Source: Vespa crabro (taxonomy: Eukaryota > Arthropoda > Insecta > Hymenoptera > Vespidae). From it: a stretch of 64,000 nucleotides of DNA. Position numbers and translations under genes: made by a program. Location of the stretch: NCBI RefSeq assembly GCF_910589235.1, contig NC_060956.1:17749499-17813498 (forward strand). Direction: 5' to 3'. Of the stretch, positions 1 to 12,361 are shown piece by piece (position 1 is the first letter of the stretch; each line of letters opens with the position of its first letter). The notes under the pieces were generated by a model. The model saw only the letters and a list, made by a program, of their open reading frames with translations. It had not been told where the DNA came from and ran no database searches.

Positions 1-303
1 CATACGTGCTTGTAAAGTATGCGAATAAAATAGCCAGATTTGCTAGTGATCGAAATTTGTGGATTTGGCAGGTCACCGAATAGCGATGCATTTATATGAA
101 TACGAATGTAACAATGTAGAATAAAAGGGAGATGGGTTTCTTGCCAACTCTTTCGATGACCATTCGGCGGTCCGTCAACTGGAAGTAGCGTTATTATCGA
201 TCTTATTCGCGTAGCATAAGAAGGAAGAACTCTAAAAGTATTCGATATAGATACATACCTATATACATATGTATATATACATACAGATACTTCTCTCTAT
301 GTG

Positions 304-354
<51 letters not shown>

Positions 355-2486
355 GTATGTATAGTTAGATAGATATAAAGGGAATAGTACACAGTGAACG
401 TGTTTGGCGGCAAGCCGCAATTTTCCCGAGGCAATCGAAAGTTCCCGTTTGGCCCCATAAGTCACTTTATATCACCGTCACATTAGTTCTTCCTCTTTTA
501 GCCCTTCGTGCCGCAGGTCGTGCAATATCTTTGCGTTTTCTCTGTCCTCGAGCGGTAACTCGGTGTCTTCTGCTTTTCGCAGGCGTAGCAAGTAAAGACG
601 TTTATCATTGTCGACATCGTTCTTCGGCGTTGGTCTGGTTATTACGGCTTATGAGAGCTAGCGATGAGAGTAAGAGAGAGAAAGAGAGACTAAAAAAGAG
701 AAAGAAGAAGAAGAAGAAGAAGAGAGGGGTTAAGCACAAAGGTCGATATAAAGGGAGAAAGTGATGACCCCGCGTTGGAGGAAAAGCTTCATAAAGTAAA
801 TTACTATGTGCCACACGTATATCTTACGAGGATTAAGTACGGACTCAGTAGGGCTGGGATAAGCCAAATCACAACGTTTCTCTTCTTTTTCCCTTGTAAC
901 ACTGACGATAAAGTTAAGTAAAGAAATGTAAGAACGAGTCTAGACGATACATCGGAAAAAAAGTCGGTGCGAAATTCTTTACGTTTGCATTAAGATACAT
1001 AAGAAGATGGTATTTAATTCTGTTTTTCTCATTCTACGATCTTTTCCAATAATAATGTCACTCAATGAATATTTTTATATTTAATGAGGTATCTCGAGCG
1101 ATTCGCGAGTAACGGCTTAAGCATTTAATAAGACATAATTAATCGCAAACACGGGGGGAGGGTGAAGATGAAAAGGGTGGAGTAAGGAGAGGAAGGCAAG
1201 CGAGGGTAAATGTTGACTGATAAAGGAACAAATTGAGATAGGGTGGGGGGTATTGTGTGCAGTAGGTATTAAAAGGGGTCTCTCCTAGCTCGTTCGTATT
1301 CTGTCAAGGGGGATTTTCACCGTTCTCACGACTCACTTCAACTTTTCTCTTCGAGAACTTTTCTTCATTTCTTACCAACACCAAATTCTAGCGCGTGGTA
1401 ATCCCAGAAAATAAGTAAAGCGTATTTCGTTTATCCGTTGTTACCGGCCAATCCTGTTAGAACCATGCTGCTTTTACTTTACCTAACGAAAATTCTTTCG
1501 CTTGTAAAACGAACGTCTCCACGGCCCTACTTTGGATTTTTATGAGGAAAGTATCGCTTTTCTTTTTTATCAACTTCTTTTTCCGCGATTCTCGCTTACC
1601 ATTTTCTTTCTTATTTCTTCTCATTGAGTTTAATCCAGCCAAGATATTTGTTTTCAAATTATTTTCTCTATTTTGTTCATTCCATTCAAAATTTTTCTTC
1701 TTTCAATGTTAATCTGTTATATTTCTGGCTTTTGGAATAATTTCCCGACGCGATTTGGAATATAGGGATTCTCAAAGGAACGCGTAAAAGAAGAATAAGA
1801 ATCAATCTCTCTAGAGCGTCTTTTATCGTTAACCTCGACAGACAAAGGGTTTTGTTTAGAAAGTAGACAAGAGTTCGCCACGTAGTTTTACACGTCTCGA
1901 ACGTGTAATTCGATGAGTGTAGAAGTCAAATTCGAAATGAATAATACAAATTTCACAGAGAAACAAACTAATGAAATTAATTAAAACGATCGTGATGTAT
2001 CTCACTAAAAGCTTTTCCCTTCTGTTTTAGATATCTCATAGTTTCCTCGCACAGGTACTTTCTGTTGCTATTTATCAAATGATAATGAAATATATTTAAT
2101 CGTATCGTTCTTATGTATATTTATGTGAGAAGTATTATAACTTCTGTCATTTATTTTTATCAAAATTATCTTACAGTGATTTTTTAACTTCCCAATAAGA
2201 CTTATGAATAAATGTTACGATCGAAGAAACGAAATTCATAATGGGCTTTTATCGTTGGCGAAATTCACTATGTATGGAAAAATGTGCCGAAAGACGAATT
2301 AACATCCTAGTGATGGAAAATGCGCGAGAAATTACTGGACGAGAGAATGGGAGTATTTCACGTAAAAGACGAGAGTGCAAAAAGGGTCTCGCGAGGAAGA
2401 AAACGAAGGTGTAATTTCGCGCTCGGCAGAACTGCGAGTTATCCTCCTCTTTCCTCTTCTTCCGTTGCGCTCTTCTCTCTTTTTTA

Positions 2487-2525
<39 letters not shown>

Positions 2526-2630
2526 CTTTCTTTCCTTTCCTTTTCTCTCTTTTTTCCTCACTACGGGCGACAACAAAAAATAAATGGCAATCGTATAATT
2601 TTATTCGTTAAGTATTTTCTCGTTTTCCAG
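1..2630. other. Intergenic or intronic DNA, no recognised gene
   Basis: No coding exon is supported here. Simple repeats occur at 300-361 (GT, TA and TATG tracts), 671-727 (purine-rich GAGA/AAG) and 2491-2520 (CT). If the cysteine-rich exon ending at 2901 is real, its upstream exons should lie here or to the left of the window. Splice-acceptor-like sites near 500 and 583 are followed by short open frames, but nothing recognisable. Confidence 0.6.
300..361. repeat. Compound GT / TA / TATG microsatellite
   Basis: A short GT run is followed by an uninterrupted TA run and then five TATG units. Confidence 0.95.
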
Positions 2631-2901
2631 TGCACGACTCATTCTCGAAGATCATTTGCATAGCTACGTTACCGTTATTCAATGCGTTCAGGTTAGACAT
2701 TGTCAACCGGAATCGATTTTATCGTCTTGCATAAATCATACGAGTGAGCGTGTATCAAGTACCGTCTGTAAGATTTATGCGAATCATCGGCTCGAGTGTC
2801 AATTAACCAAGAGTCGTATAGTTGTTTATGATTTAACAATGAATCATTATTGTGGTATACCTATAAAAGATATTTGTTCGCATTTTAAACCGTTCAATTA
2901 A
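2631..2901 (+). CDS. Candidate 3'-terminal coding exon of a cysteine-rich protein (unidentified)
   Basis: An acceptor-like site (tattttctcgttttccag) ends at 2630 and is followed by 89 open codons up to TAA. The frame has no needed internal ATG, so it would be a spliced last exon. It encodes seven cysteines (QCVQVRHCQ, SSCINHTSE, STVCKIYANHRLECQLTK, HYCGIPIKDICSHFK) and one N-glycosylation sequon (NHT), which suggests a secreted, disulfide-bonded product. I do not recognise the family, and no upstream exon could be identified. Open frames of this size also occur by chance in the window. Confidence 0.35.
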
Positions 2902-3705
2902 TAGTATTTTAAATTTTGCATCGTATTCCTTTACCCCTTCTTTTCTACTTCATCCATCATCGCCAACACTAAGGAATATCGTCGCTTTGCACTATGTCTT
3001 TCAACGAGTTTGAATGGCCCTCAGCAGAAAAGTACGTCTGTAATGGGCGTCCTCTGTTCTCGTTAACGGTGCGATAGGCAAAGTATGGAAGAGCACTCGC
3101 AAGGACCACAACGAAGTACACAAGGAAACTTACCTATAACTTTCGGCGATGACTCGAAATCTTGTTAAATAATTTGTTCCCTTTTGTATACGGTTTTCTC
3201 TAGTGCATCGCTATCTCTCGTTTGTTTCCCAAAAGACAGAGAGTATTTACGATAAAGTCCTTTAAAATATGTCTCGCCCAACGGCCGAACGTTTCTTTGA
3301 TAATATTTCGAATTTTCGGTCTTTCTACTTTGATCTAATAACAATTTTTTATACATCGATTAAATATATGTTAATTTATCATTAAAACCGCAGATCTCAG
3401 GACAATTTATCCTATCTTTTTCTTTTCATCGATTTATCTTTTATGTTTTCTTGTAATTTCTTTTTCCTCTTTATTTTTCTTTTTTTTTTTATTCTTTTCT
3501 CTCTCTCTCTCTATTTTTTTTTTAAACAATATTCTTCGAGAAAAACGTTTGACAGAGCATGAAAAATAATGTAGATTGTGTAAATCGACATCGATTTGAA
3601 AATATATTCGTTCCTAGCGTTGATTTGAAGATGCTTTATTATAGTCGGCCGCAATTCAATTGATATCGTCGATAATTTCTGTTATCGTTAATCTCACGTA
3701 AGCTA

Positions 3706-3708
3706 AAA

Positions 3709-3739
<31 letters not shown>

Positions 3740-3752
3740 ATATATATATATA
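3706..3752. repeat. (AAAT)n then (TA)n microsatellite
   Basis: About nine AAAT units pass directly into a short TA run. Confidence 0.95.
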
Positions 3753-4240
3753 AAAATTGATATTTTTTTTGGAGTAATTTTATGGAAATTGTCGCCGTCG
3801 AAATGAGGCAATCTAATAGTTTCCGTATTATTCATTCGTACTAATTGATTGTCAGCTATATGGCTGACGATCGATTCCGTTTTGTCAAAGCGAAAACGAT
3901 GCTATTGACGTTATGTGGGGAGAAGGAGGACGAAAAAAAAAAAAACGGGACCAACAAAATTCCACGTTTCCGCATATAAATGCGGTTGCGCAAACGTGGC
4001 GACATAGAACTAGCGAGACGTAACGAGAAACAATGGGCGGAGTATTCGATTCTCACGTCTCGATTTTCTACAGGACGATTTATGTCGCTATAGAGCGTGT
4101 TTGTCGTTAGCATCGTTCTCCTGTCTCTATCGACGGGACAGCAAGCCTGGAGGCTATTTGTGTTATAGCTTCACCGGTATATCCATTAGTAACTCAATAC
4201 TTAAATGTAGTCCTGTAGTTTGGACTACCGTGTTCACCGG

Positions 4241-4247
4241 GCGAGCG

Positions 4248-4312
<65 letters not shown>
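4241..4312. repeat. (GCGA)n-(GA)n microsatellite
   Basis: Three GCGA units lead into an uninterrupted GA tract of about 60 bases. Its translations appear as long Arg-Glu or Ser-Leu frames and are not genes. Confidence 0.95.
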
Positions 4313-4315
<3 letters not shown>

Positions 4316-4539
4316 GGAACTTGTTTACATACACTCTTACCTTGCTGCACGAACTACAAAATTCAGCATTACTAAAAGAATAGATCAATCAAATTTTTTA
4401 TCGCATTAATTAACCTCTCAGAGTATTTTCGATTCTGTATCTCGAACGAACAGATTTCACGGTTTATCGAAGAAAATCGATTCAATTCGTATTCTTTTTT
4501 TTAAGATACATTTTTTAACAATTGATGGTAGAAAATAAA

Positions 4540-4570
4540 TGAGAAAGAGAGAGAGAGATAGAGAGATAGA

Positions 4571-4618
<48 letters not shown>
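4540..4618. repeat. (GA)n/(GATA)n microsatellite
   Basis: GA runs are interspersed with GATA and TAGA units. Confidence 0.93.
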
Positions 4619-4621
<3 letters not shown>

Positions 4622-6690
4622 AAAGAGTAAGAAAAGATCCAAAAGAAGCTCTCTTTCTTTCAAGCTGTGTGTATATGTAATATACTGGGTTAAGTTAGTT
4701 GGGTATGTTTAAGCAGATAGTACATAAGAGAAAAGATAAATCGAGGAAATTATTTTCGGTATCACCTCATTCAACGTGTTCGCCAGTCGAGCAAGCAAAT
4801 TTGCTAAGTTCTATGTTTGAGAAATGATCTCCGTGGCTCCCTTTCCTATATTTCTCTTTCTCTTTCCCTCTCACTCTTTCGTTGGAAATTATCGCGAGAG
4901 AGTACCTACCTCGAAAAGCAATTTTCACGTACAAACGTCGTTGAAATCGCTTTTCATTCTTGGTGGACGATGAATTTACGAAATTCGTCTCCTTCCTAGC
5001 TGAGCGCCGTCCTTTTCCTCGTTTCCCCCTCCCCCCCGCCCTCTATCATCATCGAGTTATGACACATAACGGATATTTTCGCACGCGCGATCTCCGAAGA
5101 AAGTCGAGAAACGTTCGATAATCCGATCACGTCCACGAAAGGAGAAGAATTCCATCGGAACTCTTTCCTCTTCTTTCCTATCATAGCCGGTCGGCATGCT
5201 TTCGAGTTCGTAGCTAGACTCTCATGACGGCCATTAATTGCTTCATTCTTCTCGGTTGGCATGTTACAGGCCTTGAATTTCCTAGTGCACCAACTACGAA
5301 GATAGGAAATGTTCGTGTTTCCTCTCTCTTCTTTTTCTTTTTCTTTTATTTTTTTTTTTTTTTTTTTTCATTTTCTATATAACAATCGTGAAACACATCG
5401 AATCGTCGGAAAAGGTTTGTATCGATTCGTTGTTTGGATAGTTGATATCATTGATTGGCCGAGAAAAATAACGCACTTGGTATAAAAAGTGAACATATCC
5501 GATGAAAAGAAGTTCACTCCTTGTGTCAGAGAAATGAAAAATAGTGTTTGAAAAATGACATTGATTCGGAAGAAAAAATGAAAACAAATCTCTGAGAATA
5601 AATAGTCGATATATTTATCGTTCAATCTCTGTTTTGATTCAATACGAATCTTCGTACCTATTCTAATCAATTCGTAGGTCCCGATATTCGGCCTTGCTCG
5701 CGGTATATATAAATCGCACTGAATCGTGCACGCGCTTGCTGTATTACAAACGTCGAGCCTTCGTACGCGCGCTATAATGATCGCGGCCGAGAGGAACTTG
5801 ACACGGAAATCACATCGAGCGCTTGTAAATTCGACCGCAATATATTCGCGGCCATGCGTTCCATCGGAGGTGCGCATTCGTACGAGAGTGCTGTCCAGTT
5901 CAGAGATTCGTTATTATTCTCTCTCATTACGATAGTCTCGCTGTACTATTGATATTTTATCAAGAATCATGTTTATTAATAAACGTTCGATGTAATAAAA
6001 GCGACATTGTTTCAATGTTACTTCTTTGAAAATTGAAATTAAAGACATCTCATCATGGTTTCATCATTGTACAAACAAACGTTTTGATCTTCATGGTACA
6101 CAATTTAACGTTTGATAGAGTAAATTATATTCCCGTTTGTAAATTAAAATGATATATATTCTGTATATCTACGTACATATATACAGAACTTTGAGTGTTA
6201 TTTACGAGTTAAATATATGTTTTCAGCTGTGCATTGCAAGTCTTTATTGTTTTTCTTTTGAAATTATTCTGAATGTTGTTTTTCACTTCCGTAGATGACA
6301 AATCACAGATTGAAAAGTGTTTCTTCAAACGTACACGAAGAAGCATAAATATGGTATAAACGATTCGTCATTTGCCGGAGTAAATATTAAGAGAGAAAGG
6401 GGATATTAAAGCGGTCGAGTCGAGATGAAGCGTAACTACCTCTCTAATTTTCGTTCCTTTTATCAATTCACACTTCTCGCGCGTAGTTGATGTACACTAG
6501 TGCTGAGGAGGTATCGTACCAGGAAATCCATGCATTACTTATTCACATTTAAACTGTGCAGAAAGCATTACATTTTCAAAACAAACCGCTCACACATCGT
6601 TTGCACCTCGTTTGCACTCAGCGAATCTGGTTTTATGAGAATTTCACTAATGGCGACGTAGTAATTAGAACTTATTTTGCGAAGTGTCAA

Positions 6691-6693
<3 letters not shown>

Positions 6694-6729
<36 letters not shown>
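6694..6729. repeat. (CT)n microsatellite
   Basis: This is an uninterrupted CT run followed by a T tract. Confidence 0.95.
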
Positions 6730-6738
<9 letters not shown>

Positions 6739-9386
6739 TACAAAAAGTTACGAATGAGAAGTCTATAGGAAGGAGCATTAAAACGAGTATTTTTTTTCAT
6801 TGATACTATTAGAAGCACACGTTATACAAAGTCGCATATGTATGTTAGTATGCCTTCGCGTTCTCGAGATGACGATCCTTAAAATTTATGACTCTTTTGC
6901 TCGAGATGTCTCCTTGTTAAAGTCATTAGCGACTCATATGAAATGAGAGAAAATTGGTTTGCAAAAATATGCCTGAGTTTTCGTCGGTGTGTACTTGTTA
7001 CATGCAAAGATAGCGGGGAAAAAAATATAACCGAGTCTGTCGCGTATGATGTCGGTTTCACGATGCTAGCACACGAGTTTTCTGAAATTGAAAAAGATCT
7101 TAACCTGACACCTTTTACAAATCCCTGTACTACATTCTCTAGTGATATACGGTTTCCTCGAAAATATGAACGAGCTGGGTAGTAATATGTCGGTGAAGTT
7201 TCTCCTATGTAAGAGATGATTTACTTTTGTAAAAATGCTACGCTTCAACGAGTTCGTGTTTATATTATATACCATGAGAAAAAGGTGTTCCCGACATTCG
7301 CCGAGGAAAGTAAGACGAGCGTTTGCTGGACATTTACGATAGATCGTTCTGTTTAAGCGGATTTAGAACTCTCCTTGTCTTTCTCTCTTTCTCAAATAGG
7401 TTTTTCACCGAATGCGCGCTTCTGTCGTCTCGCGAAAGAAAATGCTTTCGTTCGCTTATCCCTTCGTTGCTATTTGCAAGACGTCTACGTAGAAAATCGT
7501 ATTGTTTTTCCAGACCATTTTTCTCGGCCCCTTCGATAGCCCGGAAACTAAAGAGAGAAATTGTACGACGAGAGTTCGACGTCGATGTAAATGTACTTCA
7601 TAAATCGATTGAAACTTTGGGCCAACTGGGCAGATGGAAGGTTCACTTGAACGTTAACTTATTCCTGTTAACAAAGAACGTATCACCAAAATCCACCCCT
7701 TTATAGTCGTTACCCCGATGGAAAAAGAGAGAAGCGACGAGCGATAGCACGGAATGAAAATAAAAGAGGGATGACGCTCGAACGTCCGTGATTAATCTAT
7801 TCGTTTGTCAGTCTCGTTAATCCTTCACCATCCACTATTTTCTACTCTTGTTTATCATCCTGTGGCTGCTATTCCACTCTCGAAAAGGACACTCGGAAAA
7901 ATATTCTACGTATGTCGTGACAACATCGTTACTTTTTATCTTGAAAAATGTTCACCGATGAAACTAAAACTAAATACTTCGAATACGCGAATGAAAAATT
8001 TAATCAAGGATATAGATATACTTTTTTTTTTTCCAATGATTCATTGTTATTTCGATGAATTGATTATCAATATGATCTAAGATAACTATATCGATCCTGC
8101 GAATTGATTTTACGAAGAAAGATCGAGTCAAACGCCTGAAGAAGGGAGAACGAATTTCGGGAAAGAGAAGGGAGGGAGGGTAACATCCTCGTAAGTTCCT
8201 TCGGTCCAGTGAATATCGACGAAGACAGATTCGGTAAAGCCTAGGCTAACGGTAATCGATCGGGTCGAAACAGTGATTAGCGTGTAATCGAATAAGGCCG
8301 AGCGATCGTCGATTAGCGATAACCGATAGCCATCCCGCTTAGGTAACCGATAAATTGCTACACACTCTCCTGATTTCTGTCGCCCTTGGCTACAGGAAAT
8401 ATATCTACATACACACATCACATCACGCAAATGTATTCACGTATACCTATATAGATTTATGTACTACTCTTGTTGTACACGTCAATTCCGAAAATGCCAT
8501 TGTTTCTTTAGGATTCGCCTATCTGCCGTGCCATTCGATACAGATTGACTGTAGATTAATTATGATATGTTGAACCAATTGTCAGTATTGTATTCAAGAT
8601 ATATTAACGTTTTGTAAACGGAAATACAATGGTATTAATTCAATCATGAAATATTTCATTGTTTGTTTAATGACAACAAATGTATATACATATATATATA
8701 TATATATATACATATATTTATATAACAAATATATATACATATATGTATATATATATATATATTTCATATTGTAGAGGTTTGTTAAAGAATTCGATAGAAA
8801 CGAGCACACCGCGCATGCTAAAAGTCGAAAGCACACGGCTCGATAAATGCACGAGAACAAACTCGGTACATTTAATTCGATGATTGAAAAAATAGTTAGA
8901 TACTTTTTTAACGAAATTATATTATTAAAATCGTATCACCGGGATTTAGATCCCTTTTTGTGCGGTGGAAAGTTGCAATATATAGAAACGTCTCTGGAAA
9001 TTTATTTAGTACGTCGAAAGCAAATAAAGCAGAAGTAAACGATAAAAGAAGAGAAAACGATGGGACCGTAAGAAAGAGTAGAGATCCACTCTTACGAGTT
9101 CTTACTTCATTCTGTCTTAACTGGAAGCACGTAAGAGAGGACTATGAGTCTTTCTTTGAACGTTTCAGTAAGGGGTGAACGGAGAAGAAGGAGACTAGCA
9201 AAGAGAAGTTCGTTTTCCTTTTCTACATTTCTTTTCTCTCAAGATGAGACTATAGATGAAAAGCTAATCGTCGACGACTTACCTTTCATGTTTTCTATTT
9301 GGTGATACGGAGCAACGCAATTATATTCGTTTCTTGAAGCAAATCATTAAAGAGGATCGTTACGATCGTTTACGTAACGTATATGC

Positions 9387-9462
9387 AAAGAAGAAGAAAA
9401 AGAAAAAGAAGAAGAAGAAGAAAAAGAAAAAGAAGAAGAAAAAGAAAAAGAAAAAGAAAAAG
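9387..9462. repeat. (AAG/AAAAAG)n purine tract
   Basis: An all-purine tract of AAG and AAAAAG units gives a Lys/Arg-rich open frame on the plus strand that is not considered a gene. Confidence 0.93.
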
Positions 9463-9880
9463 ACGAATGAAGAAGAGTCATGAAAGGAAATTAGTTTGGA
9501 CAAATATATTTGTTAATTCATTCAACGTGAGTAAGGCAATGGAAACGTTCAAATTGTTTTACAAACGTCTGAAGTTACTAACGAATACATCCGTCCTATA
9601 AGGAATTTCTTATTTCTCTTTTTCTCTCAATGGTTTTATCATCAAACACTTTGTGTTTCTACTTATTCGTATCGGGAATGTGGAAAGTCGCTAGACGATT
9701 TGAAATTCAACGATGCCAGACGTTGACCGCATGAGATACTATTCACTCTCCCCTATTTCTCTGGCAACAGTGCAGCTGTGACGTTACCCTCGAGTGGCCG
9801 AAGGAGTCTTGTTTTCGAGCTATTATTACTCAATACTAGTTTCTCTGTTAAAGAGAAAGAGACAGAGAGAGGCAGAGAGG

Positions 9881-9883
<3 letters not shown>

Positions 9884-9946
<63 letters not shown>
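9884..9946. repeat. (GA)n microsatellite
   Basis: About 30 GA units in a row, preceded by an imperfect GACAGAGAGA lead-in from about 9850. Confidence 0.95.
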
Positions 9947-9950
<4 letters not shown>

Positions 9951-12275
9951 AGACACGATCTTTGCTAGTCGAGTAACTTCCGAGTTTCGTGAGTCTCGGA
10001 GAAACATTTCTCACAATCGAGAACAATGCTACGGAACTTTGATAAACACCAGCTTCCGAATGAAACGAATCTCTGGATTTACTTCGTTCCAAGTCGATTT
10101 CGGTCGGCTATCGATGAGATATTTTACTGTCTAAACTTTATCGTATTACGTCAATGTGTGCAATGTCGAGGCCTTGAGACATTTTCTTGTAGATCGTCTT
10201 TCGTGATAACCAAGATAACATCGTATCTATCCCGTCTTTCCTCTACGACTTACTGAATAAATGAGATTACGGATAACGAAGAGGAGTAGAAAAGAGGTAA
10301 AGAGAAACTAGAGAAATTGCCTTACAAAAAAGACGAAGACCGTCGAAGTTAATGGAAAGAAGCAGAAACGACCTAGAGGATGTCACGAACATTAAGAATT
10401 CCTTGATATCTTTTACCATCTTTTCCATCTAAAATCCTATCGTAATAAACACATTTCCGTCTTTAAACGAGGTATTCGAAAGCGCTCACAAGGTTTTTAG
10501 ATTTATGTAAGTCGTATGGAATTTCTTGAAAATTTTTAATTAAGGGAAGGTAGTAGATTCGTACGGATCTCTTTGAACATTCACTTTTTAAGTCTGTTAA
10601 CTCGGAAAGATATTCGATTGGTGAACGTGAATGTATGAAATTTATTTTGATTAAAAATAAAACGTTTTGGATGGAGACAGAAAAATTTGGATAAATTATT
10701 GAATTGTAAAATGAAAAATTGCAATCGTTGTAATTTATTGAGCTAGTATTTATAAATAAATGGTTAATATTTATAATAAAATATTAGTATGTAATATAAG
10801 TGCCGCAATACTGACGAAACCCTGATAATTATTTATACCTACCAAAATATTTATATATACCGATTATTTATTTTAAAAAATTTCAACTTAATAACTATTA
10901 ATTAATAAATATGCTGGCTAAATAAATAAAAATGAATTGGGACATGTAATATTTTTCATAGGTATTTAAATGAAAAATAAATGATTTATTTATTCTTTTT
11001 TTTAGAACAAACGTGAAATCTCTGTAATTAAATTAATTTCCCATCACCGGTTAACAGGACCATATTGATCACCATGTTAAATAAGATGTCATTAATTAAT
11101 CAGCTGTCGTTGCTTTTTTTTTTTCGAAAATATCTTACTTTACAGTCCATAAATTTTTCCTTTCATATTCATTTAATTTAATAATTAGCTTTATTTTTGC
11201 ATATATTATATGGAGAAATTGTTATTTATTAAGTACTTTCATAATTGTTTTTTTTTTATTTTTTTTTTTTTTTTTTAGAAATAGTATAATTTTCTGGCGT
11301 ATATCTTTTAAATTGATTTTCTCTCGTAATTTATAGGCATTTCATAGTAAAACGTTTGAAAATTGAGTAATTAAATCGGACATAAATTTTAATTATCCGA
11401 TTCTTGTACGCGGTTGAACGTTCTATCGATCAAAGTTCTCGATGTTGAATGGAATACGTTATTATTTTTGTTCGTCTACTTGGATAATTAATGGATACAT
11501 TAATTATATAGAAAGCTTCGTATCAGCTGATTAATTTTCACGTTACTTGATATCGCATTCTATTAATTGTTGTCATGCTATCCGATCGTGAGCCCAAAGA
11601 AATGTTATAAAAACATTTTAATTTTCGTCGATGCAACTGCAACGAGGTAACAATATTGAATTTTCATAAAGATGTAACTTTAAATTAATATCGGAAAGTA
11701 AAATTTTACAATATATTTCAATAAATTATTTAATTGCAATCAATATATTGATATAATTTATAAATATTTCATATAAGAATAAAATATATGAGAGAGAAAC
11801 TGGTTGAATAATTTAGATAACTTCTTATGGGATTAATTAAATTTTCATGTCAGGTTAAATATTTCGGTTTTAGAGATTGAGCCATTTAATCGTTAGATCA
11901 TGCGCTCCTATCGTGTTATTTTCCAAAAATCATGTTATGTTTCGAGAAAGCGTGCGCGTGAAAGATCATTTGTATACGTCAGAAGTGTTAGATATTACGA
12001 TAATGCAGTACTCTCGTCTTACACATTGTTTGCCTCGCATCCGATATACGAGTGAACGAACAACTCGCGGAATGAATCAGCTTCTTGCGTTAATATAATT
12101 CGAAATTAATGTTGTGCTTCCGATGCATCGTTGAGTTCTACTTAGTAAATATGTGTATGCCCATTGTTTCCCCGGGTATAAGCAGAGTGAAAGTTTTCTA
12201 AGTTGGTTCTATTCGTACGTCTTAGGAATCATGATCAAACGTTAATAATTTACTACGCGATATGTTAAGAAGATA

Positions 12276-12320
12276 AGAGGTAGAGAAAGAGAGAGAGATA
12301 GAGAGAGAAAGGTAAGGAGG

Positions 12321-12358
<38 letters not shown>
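12276..12358. repeat. Imperfect (GA)n tract
   Basis: GAGA runs are broken by TA, AAGG and GGG interruptions. Confidence 0.92.

Positions 12359-12361
<3 letters not shown>

Noticed and set aside
500..764. Acceptor-like sites with short plus-strand open frames (PFVPQVVQYLCVF and RFLCPRAVTRCLLLFAG)
   Set aside because: No ATG, no partner exon and no family match. The second frame runs into a purine repeat.
5368..5877. 169-codon minus-strand open frame
   Set aside because: It has no recognisable motif and an overlapping open frame in another phase, so it is probably chance.
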